Assembly (NCBI RefSeq): GCF_009908265.2
Contig: NZ_JAAATX020000010.1
Location: 62,001 to 126,000, forward strand
DNA length: 64,000 nucleotides
Origin: Paragemmobacter amnigenus
Lineage (GTDB): Bacteria > Pseudomonadota > Alphaproteobacteria > Rhodobacterales > Rhodobacteraceae
Direction of reading: 5' to 3'
Shown: in pieces, positions 26,037-34,570 of the stretch
Numbering within the stretch: the stretch's first letter is position 1
How the letters are laid out: every line of letters begins with the position of its first letter
Notes under the pieces: generated by a model
Told to the model about the DNA's origin: nothing
What the model saw: the letters and a program-made list of their open reading frames with translations, nothing else
Databases searched by the model: none
Made by a program: the position numbers and the translations under genes

Positions 26037-27026
26037 ATGGAACTCTCCCACACGATGCGCGCCGTGGAAATCACCGAACCCGGCGGGCCGGACGTGCTCA
26101 AACCCTGCACCCGCCCCGTTCCGGTCCCCGGTCACGGCCAGATCGTCATCCGCGTGGCCTATGCCGGCGTGAACCGCCCCGATGCCCTGCAACGCGCGGG
26201 CAGCTACGCGCCCCCCGCCAACGCCTCGCCCCTGCCGGGGCTCGAGGCATCGGGAACCGTGGTCGAGATCGGCCCCGGCGTCACCCGCTGGTCCATCGGT
26301 GACAAGGTCTGCGCCCTCCTGCCCGGCGGCGGCTATGCCGAATACGTCGTCACCCCCGAAGCCCACGCCCTGCCTGTCCCCGCGGGCCTGTCGATGGCCG
26401 AAGCCGCCTGCCTGCCCGAAACCTGCTTCACCGTCTGGTCCAACGTGGTGATGCGCGGCGGGCTCAAGGCGGGCGAACGCTTCCTCGTCCATGGCGGATC
26501 GTCCGGCATCGGCACCACCGCCATCCAGATCGCCAAGGCCTTGGGCGCCCGCGTCTTCACCACCGCAGGCTCCGACGACAAATGCGCCGCCTGCGAAACC
26601 CTCGGCGCCGACAAGGCGCTGAACTACCGCACGGGCGATTTCGTCGCGATGATGCATGACGAAGGCGGCGCGCAGCTGATCCTCGACATGGTCGGCGGCC
26701 CCTACCTGCCCCGCAACGTCAAGGCACTGGCCACCGAAGGCCGCCTCGTCCAGATCGCCTTCCTGCAAGGACCGAAGGTCGAGTTGAACTTCGCCGAGGT
26801 GATGATGCGCCGCCTGACCATCACCGGCTCCACCCTGCGGCCCCAAAGCGACCTTGCCAAGGCCCGCATCGCGGCCGAAGTCGAGGCGAACGTCTGGCCC
26901 ATGATCGCCGCCGGAAAATTCCACCCCGTGATGGACAGCGAATTCCCGCTGGCAGACGCCGCCGCCGCCCATGCCCGCATGGAAAGCAGCGGACACGTGG
27001 GCAAGATCGTCCTGAAGGTGGAGTGA
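26037..27026 (+). CDS. NAD(P)H-quinone oxidoreductase, PIG3/zeta-crystallin type
   Basis: A 329-residue medium-chain dehydrogenase without zinc ligands. The GroES-like N-terminal part has [20 protein letters not shown] and [20 protein letters not shown]. The NADPH loop is [20 protein letters not shown]. The C-terminal [20 protein letters not shown] is typical of PIG3-like quinone reductases. It is tightly linked to the COQ9-like gene, consistent with a quinone-related role, but substrates in this group vary. Confidence 0.85.
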   Translation: MELSHTMRAVEITEPGGPDVLKPCTRPVPVPGHGQIVIRVAYAGVNRPDALQRAGSYAPPANASPLPGLEASGTVVEIGPGVTRWSIGDKVCALLPGGGYAEYVVTPEAHALPVPAGLSMAEAACLPETCFTVWSNVVMRGGLKAGERFLVHGGSSGIGTTAIQIAKALGARVFTTAGSDDKCAACETLGADKALNYRTGDFVAMMHDEGGAQLILDMVGGPYLPRNVKALATEGRLVQIAFLQGPKVELNFAEVMMRRLTITGSTLRPQSDLAKARIAAEVEANVWPMIAAGKFHPVMDSEFPLADAAAAHARMESSGHVGKIVLKVE

Positions 27027-27044
27027 GACACCGGTTGGCGTGAT

Positions 27045-27059
27045 TACCAATATCTGGTA
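27045..27059. promoter_or_regulatory. Candidate ParD operator
   Basis: Inverted repeat TACCA-ATATC-TGGTA ending ten bases before the parD start. It sits where a type II antitoxin usually binds to repress its own operon. The match is seen; binding is inference. Confidence 0.45.
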
Positions 27060-27069
27060 TCATCTCGGC

Positions 27070-27306
27070 ATGAGCCGCAATACTTCCGTATCCCTCGGCG
27101 ACCACTTCGCCTCCTTCGTGGACGACAGCATCCGCTCCGGCCGCTACGGCAGCGCGAGCGAGGTCATCCGCGCCGGTCTGCGCCTGCTCGAAGCCGAAGA
27201 AACCCGCCTTTCCGCCCTGCGTGCAGCGTTGGTGGAAGGAGAGACCTCCGGAATCCCGGTCGAATTCGACTTCGACGCTTTCCTTGCCGCCCGTCCGCGG
27301 GCCTGA
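27070..27306 (+). CDS. parD: ParD-like type II antitoxin (CC2985 family)
   Basis: A 78-residue ribbon-helix-helix protein: [20 protein letters not shown], then [20 protein letters not shown] with EAEE following. The RHH strand and helices fill the first half, and the C-terminal part with [13 protein letters not shown] is the toxin-neutralising tail. The start at 27070 gives the family form; the frame is open ten codons upstream through the operator-like repeat. Its stop shares one base with the parE ATG (TGATG), so the pair is coupled. Confidence 0.85.
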   Translation: MSRNTSVSLGDHFASFVDDSIRSGRYGSASEVIRAGLRLLEAEETRLSALRAALVEGETSGIPVEFDFDAFLAARPRA

Positions 27307-27596
27307 TGCGGCGACTGCGCCTTAGCCCAGCCGCGCAGTCGGACCTTGCATCGATCTGGGATTACACGTCGGACCGCTGGGGCGCGGCGCAAGCGAACCG
27401 CTACGTTTCCCTGATCCGTGCCCGCGCCGAAGCTCTGGCACAAGGAACGGCATCGGCCCGTCGGGCAGACCACGTCCGTAAAGACTATGTGATCGTTTCT
27501 GCCGGCTCGCACCACTTGTGGTGCAAAATCACGCCAGACAGCATCGACATCATCCGCATCCTGCACCAATCGATGGACGTGCCGCGCCACCTCTGA
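27306..27596 (+). CDS. parE: ParE/RelE-superfamily toxin
   Basis: A 96-residue protein with the ParE layout: [40 protein letters not shown], then the beta-sheet core DYVIVSAGSHHLWCKI and IDIIRILHQSMDVPRHL. ParE toxins poison DNA gyrase; RelE-type mRNA cleavage is the alternative for this fold. The SIDIIRILHQSMD ending with MDVPRHL is the classical ParE C-terminus. It is immediately downstream of its antitoxin. Confidence 0.87.
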   Translation: MRRLRLSPAAQSDLASIWDYTSDRWGAAQANRYVSLIRARAEALAQGTASARRADHVRKDYVIVSAGSHHLWCKITPDSIDIIRILHQSMDVPRHL

Positions 27597-27701
27597 CCTG
27601 CCTGACCACCCCGATCCCCACGACACCGCGACAGACCCGCCTGCAGCGTAACCCCGTCTGCCATCCGGCAATCCGCCGCGGGATGGGCAACATTGCCCAA
27701 C

Positions 27702-28337
27702 CTACCGCACCGCCTCCATCCCCACCACGCCGCGGCACACCCGCCCCACATCCCCCGCACAATCGCGGAACTCCAGCGACTTCGTCAGACAAACCCGCAC
27801 TTCCTGCACCATGCCGCCCTTGCAGGTCACCACCACCCCCTCCGGGCTCATCCCCGGATTGGCCTCCAGAAACGCATCCTCCACCACATCCGCCTCCAGC
27901 CGGATATCCCGCCCCAAGGCACGGAACACCTCCGGCACCACCACGCGCCCCTTCGCCTCCCGCGCCAGATCGTAGAACCCCGCCGCCGACAGGCCGGAAC
28001 ACCGCCCGTGCTTCTTCCACTGGTAGAAGGCCGCCCCCGCCCCCCCGAACACATCCGCCTGCGCCGCCGTCATGCCCCGCGACGGATCACCCTCGCCCGT
28101 CCGGCAGAAACTCGGCCACCCCTCCTCGTATTGCGGCCACAGCCCGTGCAGCACGAAATCCACCCCGCGCCCCGCATCGCATTGCGGATCGTCCCGCCCG
28201 TCCCCCTCCAGCGCGCACCAGCTGGCCGACCAGGACAGAGCGGCGACGTAATAGTCGAAATCCCCCGCCCGCTCGCCCTCGGCCCTTGCCCCGCCTGCCG
28301 CCAGCAACCCCACCAGAACCGCAACGATCACACGCAT
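27702..28337 (-). CDS. Secreted ribonuclease T2 family protein
   Basis: A 211-residue protein with a signal peptide (MRVIVAVLVGLLAAGGARA). Both catalytic conserved regions of the T2 family are visible: CAS1 as DFVLHGLWPQYEEG with the first His, and CAS2 as AFYQWKKHGRCS with the second His and Lys pair. Several cysteines (for example CALEG, CDAG, CRTG, CKGG, CLTK) suit disulfides in the periplasm. It probably degrades RNA for nucleotide or phosphate scavenging, like E. coli RNase I. It diverges from trcR across 124 bases. Confidence 0.85.
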   Translation of the reverse strand: MRVIVAVLVGLLAAGGARAEGERAGDFDYYVAALSWSASWCALEGDGRDDPQCDAGRGVDFVLHGLWPQYEEGWPSFCRTGEGDPSRGMTAAQADVFGGAGAAFYQWKKHGRCSGLSAAGFYDLAREAKGRVVVPEVFRALGRDIRLEADVVEDAFLEANPGMSPEGVVVTCKGGMVQEVRVCLTKSLEFRDCAGDVGRVCRGVVGMEAVR

Positions 28338-28461
28338 TTTCACTTCCCTCCCTTCACAAAACTCACTATATGCCCTGCTGAACTTCCCCGAAATCGTGGA
28401 AAGGCGGCCCCGGCCGCAGCCGATTTCCCGGCCCGAGAAAGATATTGCAAGGAGCCATCCG

Positions 28462-29217
28462 ATGACGAAGCCGCTCATGGCCAAGGCCACCGCCGTCTGG
28501 CTTGTGGACAACACCACGCTCTCGTTCAAGCAGATCGCCGATTTCTGCGGCATGCACGAACTCGAAGTGCAGGGCATCGCCGACGGTGACGTCGCGACGG
28601 GCGTCAAGGGCTTCGATCCCGTGGCCAACAACCAGCTCGACGCCATCGAGATCGAGAAGGGCCAGAAAGACCCGCTCTACAAGCTCAAGCTGAAATTCAA
28701 CGCGGCTGCGGTGGGCGAGGAGAAGCGTCGCGGTCCCCGCTACACCCCGCTGTCCAAACGCCAGGACCGCCCCGCCGCGATCCTCTGGCTGGTGAAGTTC
28801 CACCCCGAACTCTCCGACGGCGCCATCGGCAAGCTGGTGGGCACCACCAAGCCCACCATCCAGTCGATCCGCGAACGCACCCACTGGAACATCAACAACA
28901 TCACCCCGATCGACCCCGTCGCCCTCGGCCTCTGCCGCCAGACGGAACTCGACGCCGCCGTTCAGGCCGCCGCCCGCAAGAAGGCCGCCGAAGGCACCGT
29001 CATGTCGGATGACGAACGCCGCAAGCTGGTCTCGACCGAACAGTCGCTCGGCATGTCCGACGATCCCAAGATGCCCTCGAACATCGCCGGTCTCGAAGCC
29101 TTCACCCTGTCCGAGCGGGAAGAGAAGCCCGCCGATTTCTCGGATGCCGAAAGCTTCTTCAACCTGCCGCAGGGCGATGATGACGAGGATGAGGACGAAG
29201 ACGACGACCGTCGCTGA
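28462..29217 (+). CDS. trcR: TrcR-type cell-cycle regulator (DUF1013)
   Basis: A 251-residue protein of the DUF1013 family, now usually named cell cycle transcriptional regulator TrcR in alphaproteobacteria. MTKPLMAKATAVWLVDNTTL opens it, with a predicted HTH at SFKQIADFCGMHELEVQGIA and a second at GAIGKLVGTTKPTIQSIRER. The C-terminus ends in an acidic run, DDDEDEDEDDDRR. The ATG at 28462 follows AAGGAG. The long acidic tail could bind basic partners or keep the protein soluble. DNA binding is expected from the family, not shown here. Confidence 0.85.
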   Translation: MTKPLMAKATAVWLVDNTTLSFKQIADFCGMHELEVQGIADGDVATGVKGFDPVANNQLDAIEIEKGQKDPLYKLKLKFNAAAVGEEKRRGPRYTPLSKRQDRPAAILWLVKFHPELSDGAIGKLVGTTKPTIQSIRERTHWNINNITPIDPVALGLCRQTELDAAVQAAARKKAAEGTVMSDDERRKLVSTEQSLGMSDDPKMPSNIAGLEAFTLSEREEKPADFSDAESFFNLPQGDDDEDEDEDDDRR

Positions 29218-29364
29218 TCCCTCCCTCCGTTCCGACCCAAACCGCCAAGGGCAGGCCGCCGCGCCTGCCCTTTCGCATGTCCCCGCCCCGTTGCGCCGGA
29301 CGCCCCCCGCCGCGCGCTGCGTGCTGACAGTTTGCGGTACAGCCCGCGGCACAGCCATCGGCGC

Positions 29365-29393
29365 TTGCGAATCCGCCCCCGCCCGCCTATATC
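29365..29393 (+). promoter_or_regulatory. Sigma-70 type promoter of the SRP RNA
   Basis: TTGCGA at 29365-29370 and TATATC at 29388-29393, 17 bases apart, place the start of transcription at about 29400, just where the RNA begins. The stretch 29218-29364 between trcR and this promoter shows nothing else. Confidence 0.6.
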
Positions 29394-29399
29394 ACCCCC

Positions 29400-29496
29400 C
29401 GAGAGGTTGGCGCGGGCGAGCGCCTCGCCAACCCGGTCAGGTCCGGAAGGAAGCAGCCGTAACGAGCCCCGCTTGGGTCGTTGTCCAGCCTCTCAC
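29400..29496 (+). ncRNA. ffs: Signal recognition particle RNA, small bacterial type (4.5S)
   Basis: The closing stem pairs GAGAGGTTGG (29401-29410) with CCAGCCTCTC (29485-29494). The conserved Ffh-binding domain reads GGTCAGGTCCGGAAGGAAGC followed by AGCC and AACGAG. This is the hallmark of 4.5S RNA, which works with Ffh in co-translational targeting to the membrane. A T-rich stretch (TTTCCCC) follows the stem. Confidence 0.95.
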
Positions 29497-29542
29497 CCTT
29501 TCCCCTTCCCCTCCGGTTGCCCGCCCCGCCCGGTGCGCGGCC

Positions 29543-30610
29543 TCACCGCTCGGCGAAGATCGCGCGCAACCGTCCGGTGTCCAGCGCACGGCAGATGCGC
29601 CCTTCGGGCTTGACCGTGGGCACATCCTCGCCCGCCACCATCGCATTGACCACGGCTTCCTCGATCGCCTCCACCGCTCCCAGATAAAGCGGGTCGATAT
29701 GTTCGGAGTTCAGTTCGACCCTACCCGTCAACGGCCCGTCGACCTGCGGCATCGGCCCGTCATTCGCCGTTGAAAACGCAAGGAAAATGTCGCCGGAATT
29801 GTTCCCCCCCGGCGTGCCGCCACGGCCGATCCCGATCGCCGCCCGCTTGGCCAGTTGCCGCAGCGACAGGCCCGATAGCGGCGCATCGGTCGCAAGGATG
29901 ACGATGATTGACCCCATCTCGGCCGAATAGAGCGCATCCTCCGGCATCAACCGCCCGACCGGCCGCCCCAGGATGTTCAGCCACGCCCGCAGCCCGTGAT
30001 TGGCCTGCACCAGCGCGCCCACGGTATAGTGCTGCCCGCGGATCGCCACGCGGCGGGATGCGGTGCCGGTTCCGCCCTTGAACTCGTAGCAGATCATCCC
30101 GTTGCCGCCGCCGGTCGAACCCTCGGCCACAGCGCCGCCCGACACCGACTGCAGCGCGGCCAGCGCATGTTCGGGCTGGACATGCAACGCGTTGATATCG
30201 TTCAGCACACCGTCATAGGTTTCGGCCACCACCGGCATCGCCCAGGCGTGCTGCTCGCGGAACCACGCCTCATAATGCCCGATCATCCAGCGCGTCGCCC
30301 CCAGATGGGCCGCACCCACCCCATGGGTATTGGTGATCAGCACAGGCCCTATGAAATAGCCCGCATCGTCGATCCAATGCGTCCCTGTCATCTCGCCATT
30401 GCCGTTCAGCGCGTAATGCCCTGCCCATACGGGGCGCGGCTCTCGTCCCGGTCGCGGCAGGATCGCGGTCACCCCCGTCCGCATCTTCCGCGCCGGATCG
30501 GTCAGCGTGCAGAACCCCACCTGCACGCCCGCGACATCGGTGATGGCATTGAACGGCCCCGGCGTGCCGGGAAAGGGAAGGCCAAGATCGCGCGCGCGGG
30601 GTCGTGTCAT
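29543..30610 (-). CDS. P1 family (DmpA-type) N-terminal-nucleophile aminopeptidase
   Basis: A 355-residue enzyme of the DmpA/BapA family, which matures by self-cleavage and releases N-terminal residues, often beta- or D-amino acids. FNAITDVAGVQVGFCTLTD opens the fold. The cleavage region is PGGNNSGDIFLAFST, with the expected nucleophile Ser at about residue 269. The start at 30610 lies one base from the stop of the upstream ABC permease gene, so it is the last gene of a transporter operon. That suggests it hydrolyses a cargo of the transporter after import (inference). Confidence 0.88.
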   Translation of the reverse strand: MTRPRARDLGLPFPGTPGPFNAITDVAGVQVGFCTLTDPARKMRTGVTAILPRPGREPRPVWAGHYALNGNGEMTGTHWIDDAGYFIGPVLITNTHGVGAAHLGATRWMIGHYEAWFREQHAWAMPVVAETYDGVLNDINALHVQPEHALAALQSVSGGAVAEGSTGGGNGMICYEFKGGTGTASRRVAIRGQHYTVGALVQANHGLRAWLNILGRPVGRLMPEDALYSAEMGSIIVILATDAPLSGLSLRQLAKRAAIGIGRGGTPGGNNSGDIFLAFSTANDGPMPQVDGPLTGRVELNSEHIDPLYLGAVEAIEEAVVNAMVAGEDVPTVKPEGRICRALDTGRLRAIFAER

Positions 30611-30611
30611 G

Positions 30612-31448
30612 TCAGTCGGTCTTTCTGGAACGCAGCCACAGGCCAAGGGCCGCGATGGCGACAGAGGCAAGGATGAGCAGGGTGGCGATGGCATTGATCT
30701 CGGGCTTCACGCCGCGCCGGATCATGCCGAAGATGAAGACGGGCAGCGTGGTGTCGCCGGTACCCGAGACGAAATAGGTGATCACCAGATCATCCATCGA
30801 GATGACGAAGGCCAGCAGCGCCCCCCCCATGATCCCCGGCGCCAGTTGCGGCAACAGCACCTTGCGCAGCGTCACCCACTCGCTCGCCCCCAGATCGGCC
30901 GAGGCCTCCTCCAGCGCGGGGTCCAGCCCCGCCATGCGCGCCTGCACGATGATGAAGACGTAAGAGGTCAGAAAGGTACAATGCCCGATGATGATCGTCA
31001 GCAACGACAACTGCATCCCCAGCGTGACGAAAAAGATCAGCAGACCGATACCCAGCACGATGTCCGGCATCATCATGGGCAGCATCAGGAACCCGTCATA
31101 GAGCCTTCGGCCCCGGAACCTGAACCGCGCAAGCGCGATGGCCGTGGCGGTTCCCATCACCGTGGCGATGGTGGTGGTAAAGACCGCGACGAACAGCGAA
31201 TTTCGCAGCGCGGCCAGCATCTGGTCGGTGCTTTCGATATAGGCCGCGCGGCTGTTGGCATCCATCGACCGCTCGGTCAGCCCGAACAGCCCCGTATACC
31301 AGTCCAGCGTGAAGCCCTCCCAGATCATCATGTTGACCGGGTTGGCATTGAACGAATAGCCCACGATCACGAAAAGCGGCGCGTAGATGAAGGCGAAGAA
31401 CAGCAGCGAGAACAGCGTCAGCGCGGCCCAGCCCAGCGGATTCCTCAT
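30612..31448 (-). CDS. ABC transporter permease, polyamine/PotC type
   Basis: A 278-residue inner-membrane permease with about six helices. The opening LFSLLFFAFIYAPLFVIVGY and the motif YSFN-style NANPVNM are typical of PotC. The coupling (EAA) loop that contacts the ATPase is EEASADLGASEWVTLRKVLL followed by PQLAPG. It overlaps the upstream permease gene by ATGA and is followed one base later by the P1 peptidase gene. Confidence 0.88.
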   Translation of the reverse strand: MRNPLGWAALTLFSLLFFAFIYAPLFVIVGYSFNANPVNMMIWEGFTLDWYTGLFGLTERSMDANSRAAYIESTDQMLAALRNSLFVAVFTTTIATVMGTATAIALARFRFRGRRLYDGFLMLPMMMPDIVLGIGLLIFFVTLGMQLSLLTIIIGHCTFLTSYVFIIVQARMAGLDPALEEASADLGASEWVTLRKVLLPQLAPGIMGGALLAFVISMDDLVITYFVSGTGDTTLPVFIFGMIRRGVKPEINAIATLLILASVAIAALGLWLRSRKTD

Positions 31449-32323
31449 CGCGTGTCGCTCCGCTTGCGCGCCCGCGTGACCGCCGTCAGCAGCACGACCA
31501 GAACGACCGACATGATGATCATCGACAGCGCCGCGCCAAAGGGCCAGTTGCGCGCCGACAGGAACTGCTGCTCCACCAGATTGCCGATCATCAACCCTTT
31601 CGCCCCGCCCAGAACGTCGGGGACGATGAAATTGCCGACCGACGGGATGAAGACGATCACCGCGCCCCCCATGATCCCGGGCAGGGTCTGGGGCAGCATC
31701 ACCTTCACGAAGGTCTGCACCCGCGTCGCGCCAAGGTCCAGCGACGCCTCGACCTGCGCGCGGTCCAGATTGTCGATCGCGCCATAAAGCGGCAGGAACA
31801 TGAAGGGGATCATCACATAGACCATCCCCAGCACGACGGCCGCGGGGGTATACAGGATCTCCAGCGGCGCCTCGACCAGCCCCGTCGCCATCAGCACCCC
31901 GTTCAGCAGGCCCGAAGGTTTCAGGATCAGTAGCCATGCATAAAGCCGCACGATCAGGCTGGAAAAGAACGGCAGCGTGATCAGGAACAGGAACACCAGC
32001 CGCCACCGCTGCGGCAGCCGGCTGACCCAGAAGGCCACCGGATAGCACAGCAGCAGACAGATCCCCACCGTCATCGCGGCAAAGCCCAGCGACCGGAACA
32101 GGATCGACAGGTAGACCGGCTCGTAGATCTCGGTGATCCCGTCCGCCCAGCCGAAGACGCGCCCGTAGTTCCAGTGGTAGAAGGCCCATTCCACCCCGCC
32201 ATACAGCCCCGGCGTCAGGACCGAGAACAGCGCGATGATCAGCAGCGGCAGCAGGAAGAACACGCCCAGAAACAGCGTGACCGGCCCCAGCAGCAGCCCG
32301 AGGATGACCGATTGCCGCCGCAT
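31445..32323 (-). CDS. ABC transporter permease, polyamine/PotB type
   Basis: A 292-residue permease with six predicted helices. LGPVTLFLGVFFLLPLLIIA begins TM1, and the EAA loop is VEASLDLGATRVQTFVKVML with PQTLPG following. PotB-type permeases pair with PotC-type ones, as here. The start chosen is the ATG at 32323, with GAGG eight bases upstream; a GTG at 32329 overlapping the ATPase stop is the alternative. It is co-transcribed with the ATPase gene upstream. Confidence 0.87.
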   Translation of the reverse strand: MRRQSVILGLLLGPVTLFLGVFFLLPLLIIALFSVLTPGLYGGVEWAFYHWNYGRVFGWADGITEIYEPVYLSILFRSLGFAAMTVGICLLLCYPVAFWVSRLPQRWRLVFLFLITLPFFSSLIVRLYAWLLILKPSGLLNGVLMATGLVEAPLEILYTPAAVVLGMVYVMIPFMFLPLYGAIDNLDRAQVEASLDLGATRVQTFVKVMLPQTLPGIMGGAVIVFIPSVGNFIVPDVLGGAKGLMIGNLVEQQFLSARNWPFGAALSMIIMSVVLVVLLTAVTRARKRSDTR

Positions 32324-32325
32324 CC

Positions 32326-33396
32326 TCACGCCTCGGCCAACAGATGCACGCGGGCCGGATCATGCGCCAGATGCACCGTCTCGCCCGTGGCGGGCAGGCT
32401 GGCCACATCGCGTGTGGTCACGCTGATCTCGGGTCCGCCCGCCGCGGGCTGGACGAACAGATGCAGGTCAGCCCCCAGATAGACCGCCCGCGTCACCGTC
32501 CCGCGGATGCCCTCGCCCGCAAGGGCAAGGTCGGTGGGACGCAGGATCGCCGTCACCCGCTCGCCCGCCCGCCGCCCCTCGGCCGGGATGGCAAGGACCA
32601 CCCCCGCATCGGTGCGGGCCAGCGCGGTGGCCCCCTCGATCCGCTCCACCAGGACAGGAAACAGGTTCGTCTCGCCGATGAATTCGGCCACAAAGCGGTT
32701 CTTCGGCTGGCGATAGATGTCGCGCGGCGTGCCGATCTGTTCGATCCGGCCCGCCCGCATCACCACGATACGGTCCGACATGGTCAGCGCCTCTTCCTGG
32801 TCATGCGTGACAAAGACGAAGGCGATGCCCAGCCGGTGCTGCAAGGCCTTCAGCTCGATCTGCATCTGCTGGCGCAGGTTGCGGTCCAGCGCCGACAGCG
32901 GCTCGTCCAGAAGCAGCAGCCGGGGCTTGGCGATGATCGCCCGCGCCAGCGCCACCCGCTGCCGCTGCCCCCCCGAAAGCTGCGACGGCTTGCGCCCGCC
33001 CAACCCCGACAGCCCCACCTTTTCCAGCGCCGCCGCCACCTCGGCCTCATAAGTCGCACGGGGCACGCCCTGCACTTCCAGCGCATAGCCCACATTGCGC
33101 GCCACGGTCATGTGCCCGAACAGGGCATAGCTCTGGAACACCGTATTCACCGGACGGCGAAAGGGCGGCAGCGCGGCGATATCCGCCCCGTCCAGCCGGA
33201 TCGTCCCGCCATCCAGCGTCTCGAACCCCGACACCGCCCGCAAGAGCGTTGTCTTGCCACAGCCCGACGGGCCCAGCAGCGTGACGAACTCGTTGGCCCC
33301 CACGTCAAGATCCACCCCGTCGAGGGCGGCCAGCCGGCCCCCCTCGGGCGTCACGAATTCGCGCCGCGCGCCGCGGATTTCCAGAAGCGCCGTCAT
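32326..33396 (-). CDS. ABC transporter ATP-binding protein, polyamine/PotA type
   Basis: A 356-residue ATPase. Walker A is LLGPSGCGKTTLLRAVSGFE, the signature motif is SQLSGGQRQRVALARAI, and Walker B is LLLLDEPLSALDR, followed by the switch His in FVTHDQEEALTMSDRI. The C-terminal TOBE-like domain (RAGERVTAILRPTDLALAGE) fits PotA/UgpC-type ATPases. The start at 33396 (MTALLEIRG) was chosen because the extra upstream frame covers no family sequence. It drives the two permeases encoded downstream. Confidence 0.9.
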   Translation of the reverse strand: MTALLEIRGARREFVTPEGGRLAALDGVDLDVGANEFVTLLGPSGCGKTTLLRAVSGFETLDGGTIRLDGADIAALPPFRRPVNTVFQSYALFGHMTVARNVGYALEVQGVPRATYEAEVAAALEKVGLSGLGGRKPSQLSGGQRQRVALARAIIAKPRLLLLDEPLSALDRNLRQQMQIELKALQHRLGIAFVFVTHDQEEALTMSDRIVVMRAGRIEQIGTPRDIYRQPKNRFVAEFIGETNLFPVLVERIEGATALARTDAGVVLAIPAEGRRAGERVTAILRPTDLALAGEGIRGTVTRAVYLGADLHLFVQPAAGGPEISVTTRDVASLPATGETVHLAHDPARVHLLAEA

Positions 33397-33418
33397 GGCC
33401 CTGCCGCCCGTCCCGCCG

Positions 33419-34444
33419 TCACTGTGCCGTGCGGACGGTGTTCCACGCGCGGTCATACAGCTTCAGCGCCGCCCCGATATCCTCGAAGATCTGCAACCGC
33501 GCCATCGTGTCGCCCTGCACGTTGATGTTCGGGTTGGACTTGATGAAATCCGGCGTCAGGTCGTTCGCGGGCACGTTCGGCGTGCCGTTGAACTGCTGTG
33601 CCACGTTCAGCGCGGCGATTTCCGGCTTCAGGTAGAACTCCATGAACTTCTTGGCGTTCTCCTTGTTCGGCGCGCTGGCCAGAACGCAGATATTCTCCTG
33701 ATACATCGTCGCGCCTTCGGTCGGGATGACGTATTTCACGTTCGGCGTCTCGGTGAAGAACACGTTTCCGCCCACAAAGAAATGCGCCGCCGCAATGTCG
33801 CCCGAACTCAGCATCGCCATCGATTCATAGGTAAAGGCCGACACTGCCGCCTTCTTCGACAGGATGTAATCCGTCGCCGCCTGCACATCGGCAGGCTCGG
33901 CGCTGTTGACCGACTTGCCATTGGCCATCAGCCCGATCGCCAGCACCTCGCGCATGTCGTCCAGCAGCGTGATCTTGCCGCCCGTCTTTTCGGGGATGGC
34001 GAAGAAATCCTCCCAGCTTGCGACGGGTCCGGTGACCGTCTCGTTGTAGAACACCCCGACCGTGCCCCAGGCATAGGGCAGGCAGTACTCGCTTTCGGGG
34101 TCCTCCTTGGCGCGCAGGAAGGCGGGGTCGATGTTCTTGAAATCGGGATGCTGGTTGATGCCGGTCTTTTCCAGAAGCCCCAGCTTCAGCATGATGTCGT
34201 TCATGTGGACCGACGGAAAGACGATGTCATACCCCGTCGCCCCCGCCTGGATCTTCGCCAGCATCTCCTCGTTCGAGGAATAGGTATCCAGCGTGACGGC
34301 GATCCCCGTCTCCTCGGTGAATTTCGTCAGAACCTCGGGGTTGATATAATCGCCCCAGTTGTACAGCGACAGCGTCCCCTCGGCCAAAGCCGACCCCGCG
34401 ACAAGGGAAAAGGCCACGGCAACACACGCGGAATGCATCTTCAT
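33419..34444 (-). CDS. Periplasmic polyamine-type solute-binding protein (PotD/PotF-like)
   Basis: A 341-residue exported protein. The signal peptide is MKMHSACVAVAFSLVAGSAL with AEG following. The mature start TLSLYNWGDYINPEVLTKF matches the PotD/PotF hallmark YNWxDYI, and GYDIVFPSVHMNDIM and CLPYAWGTVGVFYNE are also characteristic. The family binds putrescine, spermidine or related cations; the exact ligand is not clear here. It is the first gene of the operon and diverges from an RpiR-family regulator. Starts at 34444 or 34438 are possible. Confidence 0.88.
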   Translation of the reverse strand: MKMHSACVAVAFSLVAGSALAEGTLSLYNWGDYINPEVLTKFTEETGIAVTLDTYSSNEEMLAKIQAGATGYDIVFPSVHMNDIMLKLGLLEKTGINQHPDFKNIDPAFLRAKEDPESEYCLPYAWGTVGVFYNETVTGPVASWEDFFAIPEKTGGKITLLDDMREVLAIGLMANGKSVNSAEPADVQAATDYILSKKAAVSAFTYESMAMLSSGDIAAAHFFVGGNVFFTETPNVKYVIPTEGATMYQENICVLASAPNKENAKKFMEFYLKPEIAALNVAQQFNGTPNVPANDLTPDFIKSNPNINVQGDTMARLQIFEDIGAALKLYDRAWNTVRTAQ

Positions 34445-34522
34445 CTCTTGGTCTCCCGGTTGGTTCTGCCTCTGTGCCGGGCGCGAAGAACGGGCTTTGC
34501 GAGATCGACTCGGGCATGTATC

Positions 34523-34564
34523 GTTTATGACAGAAGGCTAACATTCGCATTTTTTGCTGTAAAC
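34523..34564. promoter_or_regulatory. Possible RpiR operator between regulator and transporter
   Basis: Imperfect dyad GTTTATGACAG (34523-34533) and CTGTAAAC (34557-34564) in an A/T-rich divergent promoter region. The arms GTTTA..CAG and CTG.TAAAC are inverted. The position suits control of both genes; the spacing is long, so this is tentative. Confidence 0.25.
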
Positions 34565-34570
34565 AATATC

